64,000 nucleotides of DNA from Sphingopyxis sp. MSC1_008 (GCF_023197165.1 NZ_JALPRD010000003.1:1-64000); one strand, 5' to 3'; positions 51,964 to 60,892 are shown, counted from the first letter of the stretch. The notes: generated by a model from the sequence alone, not told the origin. Made by a program: numbers and translations.

Positions 51964-52743
51964 GTGGCTAGAGGGTCGCGGACGAAGCTTCCGCCCCCCT
52001 ATCTGCGGCGGGTGTGGATGCGCGAGCCCACCGCGGACGCGGACACGCCCACAGTCGATCGCGATCGATATCCCTTCAATATTCCGCTGTTCGGCGACCC
52101 GGGATTCGAAATCGGGTTCGAGAAACCCGTCACGATCCTGGTGGGCGAGAACGGATCGGGCAAATCGACTTTGCTCGAGGCGATCGCGGTGCTCGCCGGA
52201 TTCAGCGAGGGTGGGGGCGGCTATGGCCATAGGGCCGTCGAGCGGTCGGACATTTCGGGAAGCGACGGCGGCATATTGGCCGAAGCCCTGCGTGCCGCGT
52301 GGCTCCCCAAGATCGGCAAAGGCTTCTTTTTCCGCGCCGAAACCTTCTTTACCCTGGCGCGATACGTCGATCAGGCCGCCTATGACGTCGGCGCGGGGCG
52401 GCCCGATTATCTGTCCTGGTCGCACGGCGAAGGGTTTCTGGGCTTTTTCGAAGAGCGTGCCGATCAACAGGGCATTTATATTTTCGACGAACCCGAATCG
52501 GCGCTCTCGCCGTCGCGGCAGTTCGATTTCCTCAAGCTGCTTCGCCGCATTCAGCATGCGAACAACAGCCAGGTCATCATGGCGACGCACTCGCCGATCC
52601 TGATGGCGCTGCCCGACGCGGACCTGTGGCAGATCAGCCCGCTCGGCATCGAGCCGGTGCGGCTCGAAGACACGGTTCATTACCGGCTCTATCGCGAATT
52701 CATCCAATATCCGCACGCGACGGTGGAAGCGATGATCGAATGA
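51964..52743 (+). CDS. AAA/ABC-type ATPase, COG3910-like
   Basis: The protein has 259 residues from GTG 51964; an ATG at 52018 would drop 18 residues. Walker A is GENGSGKST (61-69), Walker B IYIFDEPESAL (171-181), and the H-loop IMATHSPILMAL. A degenerate ABC signature is at LSWSHGEGF (150-158). There is no nuclease or TOPRIM domain, unlike OLD or RloC proteins. The family is a predicted stand-alone ATPase of unknown role. It starts three bases after nadB and overlaps the glycosyltransferase gene by ATGA. Confidence 0.85.
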   Translation: MARGSRTKLPPPYLRRVWMREPTADADTPTVDRDRYPFNIPLFGDPGFEIGFEKPVTILVGENGSGKSTLLEAIAVLAGFSEGGGGYGHRAVERSDISGSDGGILAEALRAAWLPKIGKGFFFRAETFFTLARYVDQAAYDVGAGRPDYLSWSHGEGFLGFFEERADQQGIYIFDEPESALSPSRQFDFLKLLRRIQHANNSQVIMATHSPILMALPDADLWQISPLGIEPVRLEDTVHYRLYREFIQYPHATVEAMIE

Positions 52744-54194
52744 CGCGCGGTGTCGCAATCAGCGAGCGCCAGATTTTCTGGGGCGCGATTCTGCTCGCTG
52801 CGATGTTGCGCGCGGCGGCGTCGATTCCCTTCACCGTCGGCTGGTTCGACGAGATCTGGCAATATCTGGAGCCTGCATGGCACCTAGTCGAAGGGCCGTG
52901 GGTGCAGACTTGGGATTATCGGTCGGGCATCCGCAGCTGGCTGATCCCCGAACTGCTCGCGCTGCCGATGGGCGCGGGACATGCGATGTCGCCCGAGACG
53001 ACCTTCCACCTGACGCTGGTGCGGCTGACGCTTGCGGCCTTGTCGCTGGTGGTCGTCGGCGCGGCGACCGCGCTCGGGCTCAAATTGTCGCGGTTGCACG
53101 GCGCGATGGCGGGGTTCGTCGCGGCGATCTGGTTCGAACTGATTTTCTTTGCGCCGCGCGCGCTCTCCGAACCGATCGGGCTTGCGCCGCTGATGGGTGC
53201 GGTGTGGCTGCTCGTCGCGCGGCGGGCGGGGCCGGGGCCGCGGCAATTCGCGGTCGCGGGACTGTTGATGGGATTGAGCTTCGTCGCGCGCATCCATTAC
53301 GCGCCCGCGCTGCTCGTCCTCGCGATTTTCACCGCAAAGCGCGACTGGCGCGGCGCGTGGACGCCGCTGATCGCGGGCGGGCTCGTCGCGCTCGGCATCG
53401 ACGCCGCGGCCAATCTCGCAATGGGTGCGGTGCCGTTCCAGTGGGCGGTCGAATCGGTGCGGATCAACATCGTCGAAAATCGCGCCGCGGCTTACGGTCT
53501 GTCACCGGTCACCGGATATCTCGCCCTGTTCGGTTTCTACTGGCACGTCGCGCTGGTCCCGCTTGTGCTGCTCGCCTGGCTGGGCGCCAGGCGTTATCCG
53601 GTTCTTGCATGGATGGCGGTGGCCCATCTGGCGTTCCACTCGATGATCGGGCACAAGGAATATCGCTTTGTGCTGCTGACCGCAGCCTTGCTCGTCATCC
53701 TCGCGGCGATCGGCACCGCCGACCTGCTGCGCCGGGTGCCGCGCCGGCGCTTGATGATCGCGGCCGCGGGTGCGATGGCCGTGTGGGCGGGCGGTTCGGC
53801 CGCACTTGGCGTGGGCAATTTCCGGCCGAACTGGTCGATGGAGGCGGGGCTCGCCGATGCGCTCGACCGCGCCGGGCGTCCGGCAAAAACCTGCGGGCTC
53901 GCGCTCTATCGCCCGCGCGGGACGGTGGCGGGCAGCTACGCGCTCTATCGCCGTGCGACGCCGATCTATGTCCTGACATCACCCGCGGAGGCCGCACGCC
54001 ACATCCCGGCATTCGACGTCGTGCTGACCGGCCCGAAGCACAAGGATGAGCTTCCCGCCGCCTACCGTCTCGAAGCCTGCGCGCCGCCCGGCTTCACCGA
54101 CGCGCCGTCGTGCGTCCTCCGCCGCGCCGGCGGCTGTACGCCCGACCCGGCGTTGCACGAATTGAACGACTGGCTCGCCGCGGCGGGCAATTAG
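52740..54194 (+). CDS. GT22-like mannosyltransferase-type membrane glycosyltransferase
   Basis: The protein has 484 residues with about ten membrane helices. The first loop has the GT-C acidic motif VGWFDEIWQYLEPAW (Asp37-Glu38). A later loop has GHKEYRF at 304-310, the HKExRF signature of ALG9/PIG-B-type (GT22) mannosyltransferases that use polyprenyl-phosphate sugars. The C-terminal 100 residues form a soluble domain. The acceptor is unknown; a lipid or cell-wall glycan is likely. It overlaps the ATPase gene upstream and meets the GlsB stop on the other strand. Confidence 0.85.
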   Translation: MTRGVAISERQIFWGAILLAAMLRAAASIPFTVGWFDEIWQYLEPAWHLVEGPWVQTWDYRSGIRSWLIPELLALPMGAGHAMSPETTFHLTLVRLTLAALSLVVVGAATALGLKLSRLHGAMAGFVAAIWFELIFFAPRALSEPIGLAPLMGAVWLLVARRAGPGPRQFAVAGLLMGLSFVARIHYAPALLVLAIFTAKRDWRGAWTPLIAGGLVALGIDAAANLAMGAVPFQWAVESVRINIVENRAAAYGLSPVTGYLALFGFYWHVALVPLVLLAWLGARRYPVLAWMAVAHLAFHSMIGHKEYRFVLLTAALLVILAAIGTADLLRRVPRRRLMIAAAGAMAVWAGGSAALGVGNFRPNWSMEAGLADALDRAGRPAKTCGLALYRPRGTVAGSYALYRRATPIYVLTSPAEAARHIPAFDVVLTGPKHKDELPAAYRLEACAPPGFTDAPSCVLRRAGGCTPDPALHELNDWLAAAGN

Positions 54195-54436
54195 CCGCCG
54201 ACGCCGAGCAGTCGGCCGACAAAAATCAGAACGATCGCGCCGATCACCGACGCGAGGCAGCCCGCGCGGCTGAAGTCGCCGCGGCCGCGCGAGGTCGCGA
54301 GGCCGGCGAGGAGCGAACCGCCGATGCCGAGCAGGATCGTCGCGACCCACCCCATCTCGACCGCGCCGGGATAGAAGAAGCGCGCGAGCGCGCCGATGAC
54401 CAAGCCCGAAATGATCGCGCCGATAATGTTGATCAT
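54191..54436 (-). CDS. GlsB/YeaQ/YmgE-family stress-response membrane protein
   Basis: This 81-residue protein has three membrane helices with the transglycosylase-associated pattern IIGAIISGLVIGALARFFYP and ILLGIGGSLLAGLA. Members rise in acid, bile or stationary-phase stress. It is the last gene of a leftward operon (desaturase, SRPBCC fusion, M20, GlsB) and overlaps the M20 gene by ATGA. Its end shares three bases with the opposite glycosyltransferase stop. Confidence 0.92.
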   Translation of the reverse strand: MINIIGAIISGLVIGALARFFYPGAVEMGWVATILLGIGGSLLAGLATSRGRGDFSRAGCLASVIGAIVLIFVGRLLGVGG

Positions 54437-55638
54437 GCGTTGAACCCTTCATTGAGGAACCGTTCCGCGAGCGCGGCGTGCAAGGCGGCGCCGCGCGCCA
54501 TCACGCTCTCGTCGAGGACCATATGGTTCGAGTGGAGGCCGCAGCATTGGCGCCAGTCGCTGCCCGCCTCGCTCGCGCCGAGCCAGAACATCGCGCCGGG
54601 GACTTTTTCGAGGACATAGGAGAAATCCTCGGCGCCCATCACCGGATTGTCCATCGTCAGCCAGGCCTGCTCGCCGAAGGTCTCCTCGACGACCGACTGG
54701 CCAAAGCTGACCGCGCGCGCATCGCAGATGGTGACGGGGAAGCCCTCCTCGATCGTCACCTCGGCGGTGCAGCCATGCGCTTCGGCGATCGCGGGGGCGA
54801 GGCGCTTCAACTCACGCGCGACCATCGCGCGGCGCTCGGGCGAGAGCGTGCGGATCGTGCCGAGCATCTCGGCGCTCTCGGGGATGATATTGTTCGTCGT
54901 GCCCGCCGCGATCTTCGCGATGGTGACGACCGCGGGGTCGAAAACCGAGATGCGGCGCGTCACCATCGTCTGGATCGCGGTGACGATCGCGCAGGCGACG
55001 GGGATCGGGTCGATGCTGTCGTGCGGCATCGAGGCATGGCCGCCCGCGCCCTTGACGGTGATCGAGAGGACATCGGACGAGGCGAGCAGCGGCCCCGCGC
55101 GCCCGGCGAAAATCCCATGCGGCGCGTTCGGCATGATGTGGAGCGCGAAGGCCGCGTCGGGCAGCGGATCGATGATCCCGTCCTCGAGCATGAAGCGCGC
55201 GCCGTGATGCCCCTCCTCGCCCGGCTGGAACATGAAGATCACCGTGCCGGGCAAGCGGTCGCGGGCGGCGCACAGCAGCTTTGCCGCGCCGACGAGCATC
55301 GCGACATGTGTATCGTGCCCGCACGCATGCATCGCGCCGGCGATCTCGGAGGTGAAATCGAGCCCGGTATCCTCGAGCAACGGCAGCGCATCCATATCGC
55401 CGCGCAGCAGAACGGTGCGGCCGTTCGCCGGGCCGCGCAGGATCGCGATCAGCCCGGTGGTCGACGGCCCCTCGCGAAATTCGAGCGGCAGGCCCGCGAG
55501 CGCCGTTTTGATCTTCGCGAGCGTCTTGGGGTTTTGCAGCCCCAGCTCGGGTTCGCGATGGATCGCGCGGCGGAGGTCGACGAGGTCGGGGAGGAGGGTT
55601 TCGGCCTCAGCGGGCCAGCTGTGCGATAGATTGTCCAT
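54433..55638 (-). CDS. M20-family amidohydrolase (hippurate/amino-acyl hydrolase-like)
   Basis: The protein has 401 residues from ATG 55638. The metal-binding sites are GDMDALP (80-86), MHACGHDTH (103-111) and a GEEGHHGARFML catalytic Glu region near 140. It matches the bacterial hippurate hydrolase / N-acyl-L-amino acid amidohydrolase group, cytoplasmic and with a dimerisation domain in the middle. It overlaps the SRPBCC fusion gene by 32 bases and GlsB by four. Substrate: an N-acyl amino acid, not further defined. Confidence 0.93.
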   Translation of the reverse strand: MDNLSHSWPAEAETLLPDLVDLRRAIHREPELGLQNPKTLAKIKTALAGLPLEFREGPSTTGLIAILRGPANGRTVLLRGDMDALPLLEDTGLDFTSEIAGAMHACGHDTHVAMLVGAAKLLCAARDRLPGTVIFMFQPGEEGHHGARFMLEDGIIDPLPDAAFALHIMPNAPHGIFAGRAGPLLASSDVLSITVKGAGGHASMPHDSIDPIPVACAIVTAIQTMVTRRISVFDPAVVTIAKIAAGTTNNIIPESAEMLGTIRTLSPERRAMVARELKRLAPAIAEAHGCTAEVTIEEGFPVTICDARAVSFGQSVVEETFGEQAWLTMDNPVMGAEDFSYVLEKVPGAMFWLGASEAGSDWRQCCGLHSNHMVLDESVMARGAALHAALAERFLNEGFNA

Positions 55639-57022
55639 GCGGCGACTGTGCCGACACCCGCGCCGCCTGTCGAGCCGTCTCGGTGCCGCGTTCGGCGTGG
55701 TTTCGCACATCGGCCAGCACCCGCGCGACATTCCGCCCGATCGCCCAGCGCGCGATCGGTTCCCAATAGGGCGCGGGATCGATGCGCAATATATGGTCGG
55801 CGGTCGCGGTCAGCCGCGTTCGCCCGCCGGGAAGCGGCACGAGATCGAAGCGCGTTTCGCCGGTGTCGAAATAGCCGATAAGATGCGGCGTGCGGAGCTG
55901 GCGGTACGGGCTCATTTCCTCCATCGCCGGTGGCTGGCGCACGACCTTGAACGCCAGCGCGCGGCCCGGTTGCCAGACGGTGACGCGCTCGTCGGCCGTC
56001 CCCGTCGAAAAGACGCCGGTGCGGTGCGCGCCGGGGCCTTCGCCGTCGATCCGGCTGGCGATCGGATAAGCGAGCCCCGCGAAGCCGACGAGCCCCGGCG
56101 CCTCGGCGACCGGGCGGTCGGCGGTCAGGCTGGCCCACACTTTTTCGGGCGGCGCGGCGATGGTGATGCTGGCGTGCGTCACGATGGGGAGTTCGGGCGG
56201 CATCGCGGCATCGACGACGAATAGCAGCGGCAGGACTGCGACGCTGTAGAAGGGTTGGCGCGGGTTGACCTGTCGCGCGGCGGCTCGGCCCATGACGCCG
56301 CCGACCGCCGCGAGCAGCATCGCAAGCGGCGCGATCAGCGCGATGCACCAGAAACCTTCGAGCGCGAGCATCAGGAGCGCGAGGGTGCCGAGCAAGCCCG
56401 CCGCGGCGACCGCGGCCAGTGTCTCGCTCCGGCGCCGCTCGCGGCCCCGGTTGACGATGAAGCCGGTGATCAGCCCCGTGAGGAAAGGGGTCATGACGAA
56501 CAGCCCCCAGCCATAGGCGCCCAACGTCGACGCCGAGACAGCGACGGCGAGGACGATCAGCGCCATGCCCGCCCCGATGCCGATCGCTATCTGATGCGGC
56601 GGCGCGGGATTGCCGGTTCGTCCGGTTTTGGGCGGCGTTCCGGAATCGGGCGTGGCACGCCAGAGGATCGTCAGGCCGAGAACCGCGAGAATCTGGAGGG
56701 TCGGGATCATCGCGGCGAGCGCCATTCCGCCGCCGCGGCCGAGATGGTCGGCGCGGCGCAGCGAGAGGGTAACGAGCGCGGCCGAGATCAGCAGGCAGAA
56801 GGCGAAGCCCCCGATCTCCAAAGCGAGCGGAAACTGCCCGAACATGGTGAGGCGCCGGATGGGGAAGAGCCAGAAGGACGCGTCGGGTATCAGCCGCGCG
56901 CCCGCGCTCGCCGCAGCGACCGCGACAAAAGCATGCTGCAGAAGGATCAGCCCGCTCGCCGTTGCCGCATAGCGCAGCGCGCCCGGCGCTGCGGGAAACA
57001 GCAGGCCGAGAAGGCGCCTCAT
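55607..57022 (-). CDS. Membrane protein fused to SRPBCC (polyketide cyclase-like) domain
   Basis: The protein has 471 residues from ATG 57022, overlapping the desaturase gene by four bases. Residues 1-270 carry about eight membrane helices, with no family recognised. Residues 280-430 form an SRPBCC/START-like domain (THASITIAAPPEKVWASLTA, then FDTGETRFDLVPLPGGRTRL). Such domains bind hydrophobic ligands; the fusion to membrane helices suggests lipid sensing or handling. The setting beside a desaturase supports a lipid role. The ligand is unknown. Confidence 0.8.
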   Translation of the reverse strand: MRRLLGLLFPAAPGALRYAATASGLILLQHAFVAVAAASAGARLIPDASFWLFPIRRLTMFGQFPLALEIGGFAFCLLISAALVTLSLRRADHLGRGGGMALAAMIPTLQILAVLGLTILWRATPDSGTPPKTGRTGNPAPPHQIAIGIGAGMALIVLAVAVSASTLGAYGWGLFVMTPFLTGLITGFIVNRGRERRRSETLAAVAAAGLLGTLALLMLALEGFWCIALIAPLAMLLAAVGGVMGRAAARQVNPRQPFYSVAVLPLLFVVDAAMPPELPIVTHASITIAAPPEKVWASLTADRPVAEAPGLVGFAGLAYPIASRIDGEGPGAHRTGVFSTGTADERVTVWQPGRALAFKVVRQPPAMEEMSPYRQLRTPHLIGYFDTGETRFDLVPLPGGRTRLTATADHILRIDPAPYWEPIARWAIGRNVARVLADVRNHAERGTETARQAARVSAQSPHGQSIAQLAR

Positions 57023-57975
57023 CGCCCGGGCACCCCGGCGAGCGTGCCGGGCATCGGCAGGTCGCCGGGCTCGATACGGGTCAGCCCGCCGCGCGCACCG
57101 AGCGTTGCGGGGGTCTTGACGTCCCATATCAGCCCCATCCGTTCGAGGAGCCTGATGAAAGCGTAACCCCAATCGCTCTGCCCCGGATGCAGCCCGATGC
57201 GCGCCGAACCGGGATAGGCGTGATGATTGTTATGCCATGCTTCGCCCATCGTCGGGATTGCGGCCCAGGGGACGTCGAACGCCTGCACACCGTGTGCGTC
57301 GACGGTCCAGTGCTGCGGGCCGCGATTGTGCGCGAGGTGGCCGACCAGCCAATGGCCGTGATTGGCGACCGCGACGCGCGCGGCGACGCCCCAGATCACC
57401 CAGCCCCATCCGCCGATTGCGAAGAAAAGCAGTGCGACGGGAAGCTGTTGCCAGCGCCATGTCGCCTCGAGCCAGCGATAGAAGGGGTCATGGTCGAGTT
57501 CGGTAAAATCGAAGCGCGGCGGCCGATCGAGGTCGAGCCGGCAATAGATCTGCCACCAGGCATCGCGCAGGATGTGGGTTTGATGCGCGAGGAAAGGATG
57601 GCAATCGGCCTGCCGCTGCGCCCAGTCGCGCGTATCGTGCGCGCGGATGATGCCGTACGGGCCCGCCATGCCGACAAGAGCGCCGAACCAGACGAGCGTG
57701 CGCCTGAGCCAGCGGGGCGCCTTGAAGCTGCCGTGGATCATCATGCGGTGATAGCCGACGCTGTGGCCGAGCAGCAGCGCCGCGCCGGTGGTGACGAAGA
57801 AGAGGATGATGGCGGACGGCGTCGCGAAGAAGGGGCCGGCGATCAGCGCGACCAACGCCATGCCGCCGTTCCAGACGATGCTGGGTGCATCGGCGCGGAC
57901 ATGACCGGTGCGTGGATCGGGGCCGGGCTCGTCGATGAGGAAATTGACGGCATGGGGGTCATCATCGCATCGCAT
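57019..57975 (-). CDS. Fatty acyl desaturase (DesC-like acyl-CoA/lipid desaturase)
   Basis: The protein has 318 residues from ATG 57975, with GAGGAG upstream. Membrane desaturase histidine boxes are GHSVGYHR (71-76) and HNNHH (248-252). The usual second HxxHH box is replaced by AHDTRDWAQRQADCHPFLAH (112-131), a variant that keeps several His residues. It likely introduces a delta-9-type double bond into an acyl chain using di-iron and oxygen. It is the first gene of a four-gene leftward operon and is divergent from an ArsR-type regulator. Confidence 0.88.
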   Translation of the reverse strand: MRCDDDPHAVNFLIDEPGPDPRTGHVRADAPSIVWNGGMALVALIAGPFFATPSAIILFFVTTGAALLLGHSVGYHRMMIHGSFKAPRWLRRTLVWFGALVGMAGPYGIIRAHDTRDWAQRQADCHPFLAHQTHILRDAWWQIYCRLDLDRPPRFDFTELDHDPFYRWLEATWRWQQLPVALLFFAIGGWGWVIWGVAARVAVANHGHWLVGHLAHNRGPQHWTVDAHGVQAFDVPWAAIPTMGEAWHNNHHAYPGSARIGLHPGQSDWGYAFIRLLERMGLIWDVKTPATLGARGGLTRIEPGDLPMPGTLAGVPGR

Positions 57976-58001
57976 CGGCCGACTCCTCATTCAAAAGAAT
58001 G

Positions 58002-58015
58002 TAAGTAATTACTTA
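58002..58015. promoter_or_regulatory. Perfect palindrome between desaturase and ArsR genes (likely operator)
   Basis: TAAGTAATTACTTA is a 14-base perfect palindrome extended by matching AT pairs two bases outside. It lies midway between divergent start codons (57975 and 58065) in an AT-rich patch within GC-rich DNA. The form suits a dimeric winged-helix ArsR-type repressor such as the adjacent gene product. Confidence 0.75.
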
Positions 58016-58064
58016 AATAAATTATTGCTTGTCAAGTCGTGCGGCGATGCCCATTTTGGTACGC

Positions 58065-58382
58065 ATGGAACGGGTTTTTCAGGCATTGGCGTCGACACCG
58101 CGGCGCAAGATTCTCGCCTATCTGGCGCATGCCGAGCTCAGCGCGGGCGACATCGCGGCGCGTTTCGAGATGAGCAAGCCGGCGGTATCGCAGCATCTGT
58201 CGGTGCTGGAAAATGCCGGGCTGATCGTGAGCGAGAAGCGCGGCCAGTTCGTTTTCTATCGCCTGCTGCCCGACGCGCTGACCAATGTGCTCAACGGCTA
58301 TGTGCAGGAGGTGTGCCCGGTGTCGCGACCGCTCAAAGCCGAATCGCGCGCGCTGGCCGAAAAGCGGCGCGAAGAGGGCTAG
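58065..58382 (+). CDS. ArsR/SmtB-like HTH transcriptional regulator
   Basis: The protein has 105 residues from ATG 58065 (MERVFQAL); ATG 58047 would add six. The winged helix has ASTPRRKILAYLAHAELSAG, the recognition helix MSKPAVSQHLSVLENAGL and the wing KRGQFVFYRL. No cysteine pair of the metal-sensing ArsR type (ELCVCDL) is present, so it is closer to the SdpR group that senses other signals. It probably represses itself and the divergent desaturase operon at the palindrome 58002-58015. Confidence 0.9.
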   Translation: MERVFQALASTPRRKILAYLAHAELSAGDIAARFEMSKPAVSQHLSVLENAGLIVSEKRGQFVFYRLLPDALTNVLNGYVQEVCPVSRPLKAESRALAEKRREEG

Positions 58383-59554
58383 CGCTTCCCGCCGAACAAC
58401 TGCCGGCCCGCGAGGTCGAGCATGATTTCCTCGCTGCCGCCGCCGATCGCATTGACGCGGACTTCGCGGTAGATGCGTTCGACCTTGCTGCCGGTGACAT
58501 AGGACGCGCCGCCGAGGACCTGCGCCGCCTCGCGCGCGACGCTTTCCAGCATGCGCGTCGCCTGCACCTTGAGCATCGCGAAGTCGGCGGGGCGGTCCTT
58601 GCCCTCTTTGACCTGCCACGCGCAGAGGTCGACCCACGCTTGCGTCGCCTCGATCTGGCGCTCCATGTCGGCGAGCTTGATGCGGATCGACTGGTGGCCG
58701 ACGAGCGGCTTGCCGAAGGTCTCGCGGTTCTGCGCCCATTCGGCCGCCTCGGCCATCGCGACGCGCGCGTAGGCGCAGCAGCCCATCGCCATGCCGAGCC
58801 GCTCCGAATTGAAATTGCGCATGATGCCGATGAAGCCACCATTCTCGAGACCGATGAGATTCTGGGCGGGGACGCGGACGTTGCTGAAATGGATCGCGGC
58901 GGTGTCGCTGCAGCGCCAGCCCATCTTGTCGAGACGGGTGCGTTCGACCCCGGGGCAGGTCATGTCGATCAGCAGCAACGAAATGCCAGCCGCGCCGGGG
59001 CCGCCGGTGCGGACGGCGCAGGTCAGCCAGTCGGCGCGCATGCCGCTGGTGATGAACATCTTGCCGCCGTTGACGATATAGTGGTCGCCGTCCCTGACCG
59101 CGGTTGTCTTGAGGTTCGCGACGTCGCTGCCGCCGCCCGCTTCGGTGATGCCGAGCGCGATGATCTTGTCGCCCGCGAGCACGGGCGGTGCGATACGCTG
59201 TTTCAGCTCGTCGGAGCCCAGCGCAAGGACCGGGGGAAGGCCGATGCCGTGCGTCATCAGCGAGGCGCCAAGCCCGCCTGCGCCGACCGCGGCGAGTTCT
59301 TCCGTGAGGACAAGGCCGTGGAAATTGTCGAAGCCTTCGCTGTGTCCGCCATATTGTTCGGGGTAGCGCAGGCCAAGGATGCCCGCGTCGGCCGCCTTTT
59401 TGTGCAGTTCGCGCGGTAGCTCGCCTTCGGCCTCCCAGCGGTCGATGTGCGGTGCAATCTCGCGCGCGACGAAGCGGCGGACGCTCTGCGCCAGCGCTTC
59501 GTGGGTTTCGTCATAATAGGGCGATCTTGCGCGCCAGTCGTCGAAGGCCGTCAT
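58379..59554 (-). CDS. Acyl-CoA dehydrogenase
   Basis: The enzyme has 391 residues from ATG 59554. It shows ACAD features: ALGITEAGGGSDVANLKTTA (FAD and substrate region), GGKMFITSGMRADWL, and the C-terminal GGGSEEIMLDLAGRQL helix. It oxidises an acyl-CoA thioester to the enoyl form, handing electrons to ETF. The substrate chain is unknown. The stop overlaps the convergent ArsR gene stop by four bases. Confidence 0.93.
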   Translation of the reverse strand: MTAFDDWRARSPYYDETHEALAQSVRRFVAREIAPHIDRWEAEGELPRELHKKAADAGILGLRYPEQYGGHSEGFDNFHGLVLTEELAAVGAGGLGASLMTHGIGLPPVLALGSDELKQRIAPPVLAGDKIIALGITEAGGGSDVANLKTTAVRDGDHYIVNGGKMFITSGMRADWLTCAVRTGGPGAAGISLLLIDMTCPGVERTRLDKMGWRCSDTAAIHFSNVRVPAQNLIGLENGGFIGIMRNFNSERLGMAMGCCAYARVAMAEAAEWAQNRETFGKPLVGHQSIRIKLADMERQIEATQAWVDLCAWQVKEGKDRPADFAMLKVQATRMLESVAREAAQVLGGASYVTGSKVERIYREVRVNAIGGGSEEIMLDLAGRQLFGGKR

Positions 59555-59632
59555 GGCGCGATGCTGCGCGGCGTTGACGCGCGCGTCAAGTCGGGCTTGC
59601 ACTGCGGCAACAAGCACTTAAGGTCGCGCGCC

Positions 59633-60889
59633 ATGACAAAGTCGCACCTGCTCGCCGGCCTCGCCGCATTCGCCCTGATCTCCACCCCCGCCACCGCGCA
59701 AAAGTCGCCCGAGGCGACCGCCGAAGCTGCGCTCAAAAAGGCGCCGGTGTTCGACGGGCACAATGACGTGCCGTGGGAATTGCGCGGGCAGGTCGGCAAT
59801 ATGATCAACGACTTCGACTTTCGCGACACCACCAAGCCCAAGCCCGACGGCACGGTGATGCACACCGACATCCAGCGCCTGCGCAAGGGGCATGTCGGCG
59901 CGCAATTCTGGTCGGTCTATGTGCCGTCAAACACGAATGAGCAGCAGGCCGTGCAACAGACGATCGAGCAGATCGACGTCGCGAAGCGGCTGATCGCGCG
60001 CTATCCGAACGACCTTGGCTTCGCGTCGACCTCGACCGAACTCGAACAGCAGATGAAGGCGGGCAAGGTCGCCGGCATGCTCGGGATGGAGGGCGGCCAG
60101 TCGATCGGATCGTCGCTTGCCGTGCTGCGCCAGCTCTATGGCATGGGCGCGCGCTATATGACGCTGACCCACGGCAAGACCACGCCGTGGGCCGACAGCG
60201 CAACCGACGCGCCGCAGCATGACGGGCTCACCGATTTCGGCAAACAGGTTGTTCGCGAAATGAACCGGATCGGCATGATCGTTGACCTGAGCCATGTCAG
60301 CGAAGCGACGATGAAGGATGCGCTCGAGGTCTCGCACGCGCCCGTGATGTTCAGCCATTCGGGCGTGCGCGGCGTCAACGATCATCCGCGCAACGTGCCC
60401 GACAGCGTGCTGCCCGCGGTGAAGGCCAATGGCGGCGTCGTGATGGTGGTGCTCTATGCCGCTTTCCTCGACCCCAAGCTGCGCGCGCATGGCCTGTCGC
60501 GGACGGCGGAGAAGGCACGGCTCGACGCGCTGTACGTCGGCAATCCCGATGCCGTCGCCCCGGCGCTGAAAGCGTGGGACGCGGCGAACCCCGCGCCGCA
60601 GGTGCCGATCGGGATCGCGGCCGACCATATCGACCACATCAAGAAGACGATCGGCGTCGATCATATCGGGATCGGCGGCGATTATGACGGGATGGACGCG
60701 ACGCCGGTGGGGCTGGAGGATGTCACCGGCTATCCGCGGCTGTTCGCCGAACTCGCGCGGCGCGGCTATACGCAGGCCGAACTCGAGAAGATTTCGAGCG
60801 GCAACATGCTGCGCGTGCTGAAGGCGGTCGAGGCCTATGCGGCGAGCCAGAAGGGCCAGCCGCCGATCGAGACGCCGGTCGCGAAATAA
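59633..60889 (+). CDS. Secreted dipeptidase, peptidase family M19
   Basis: The protein has 418 residues from ATG 59633. A signal peptide ends PATAQ. The zinc-binding and catalytic regions are VFDGHNDVPWELRG, MLGMEGGQSIG, MIVDLSHVSEATM, VMFSHSGVRG and IGIGGDYDGMD. It is longer than the membrane-anchored M19 protein at 14563-15744 and differs from it over much of its length, so the two are separate sub-groups. It should hydrolyse dipeptides in the periplasm or outside the cell. Confidence 0.93.
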   Translation: MTKSHLLAGLAAFALISTPATAQKSPEATAEAALKKAPVFDGHNDVPWELRGQVGNMINDFDFRDTTKPKPDGTVMHTDIQRLRKGHVGAQFWSVYVPSNTNEQQAVQQTIEQIDVAKRLIARYPNDLGFASTSTELEQQMKAGKVAGMLGMEGGQSIGSSLAVLRQLYGMGARYMTLTHGKTTPWADSATDAPQHDGLTDFGKQVVREMNRIGMIVDLSHVSEATMKDALEVSHAPVMFSHSGVRGVNDHPRNVPDSVLPAVKANGGVVMVVLYAAFLDPKLRAHGLSRTAEKARLDALYVGNPDAVAPALKAWDAANPAPQVPIGIAADHIDHIKKTIGVDHIGIGGDYDGMDATPVGLEDVTGYPRLFAELARRGYTQAELEKISSGNMLRVLKAVEAYAASQKGQPPIETPVAK

Positions 60890-60892
60890 GGG

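Noticed and set aside
51964..52743. An OLD/RloC-type defence ATPase
   Set aside because: Only the ATPase part is present, with no nuclease domain and no defence genes nearby.
50326..52758. An 810-codon minus-strand frame opposite nadB and the ATPase gene
   Set aside because: It spans two real genes and a repeat and has no known motif.
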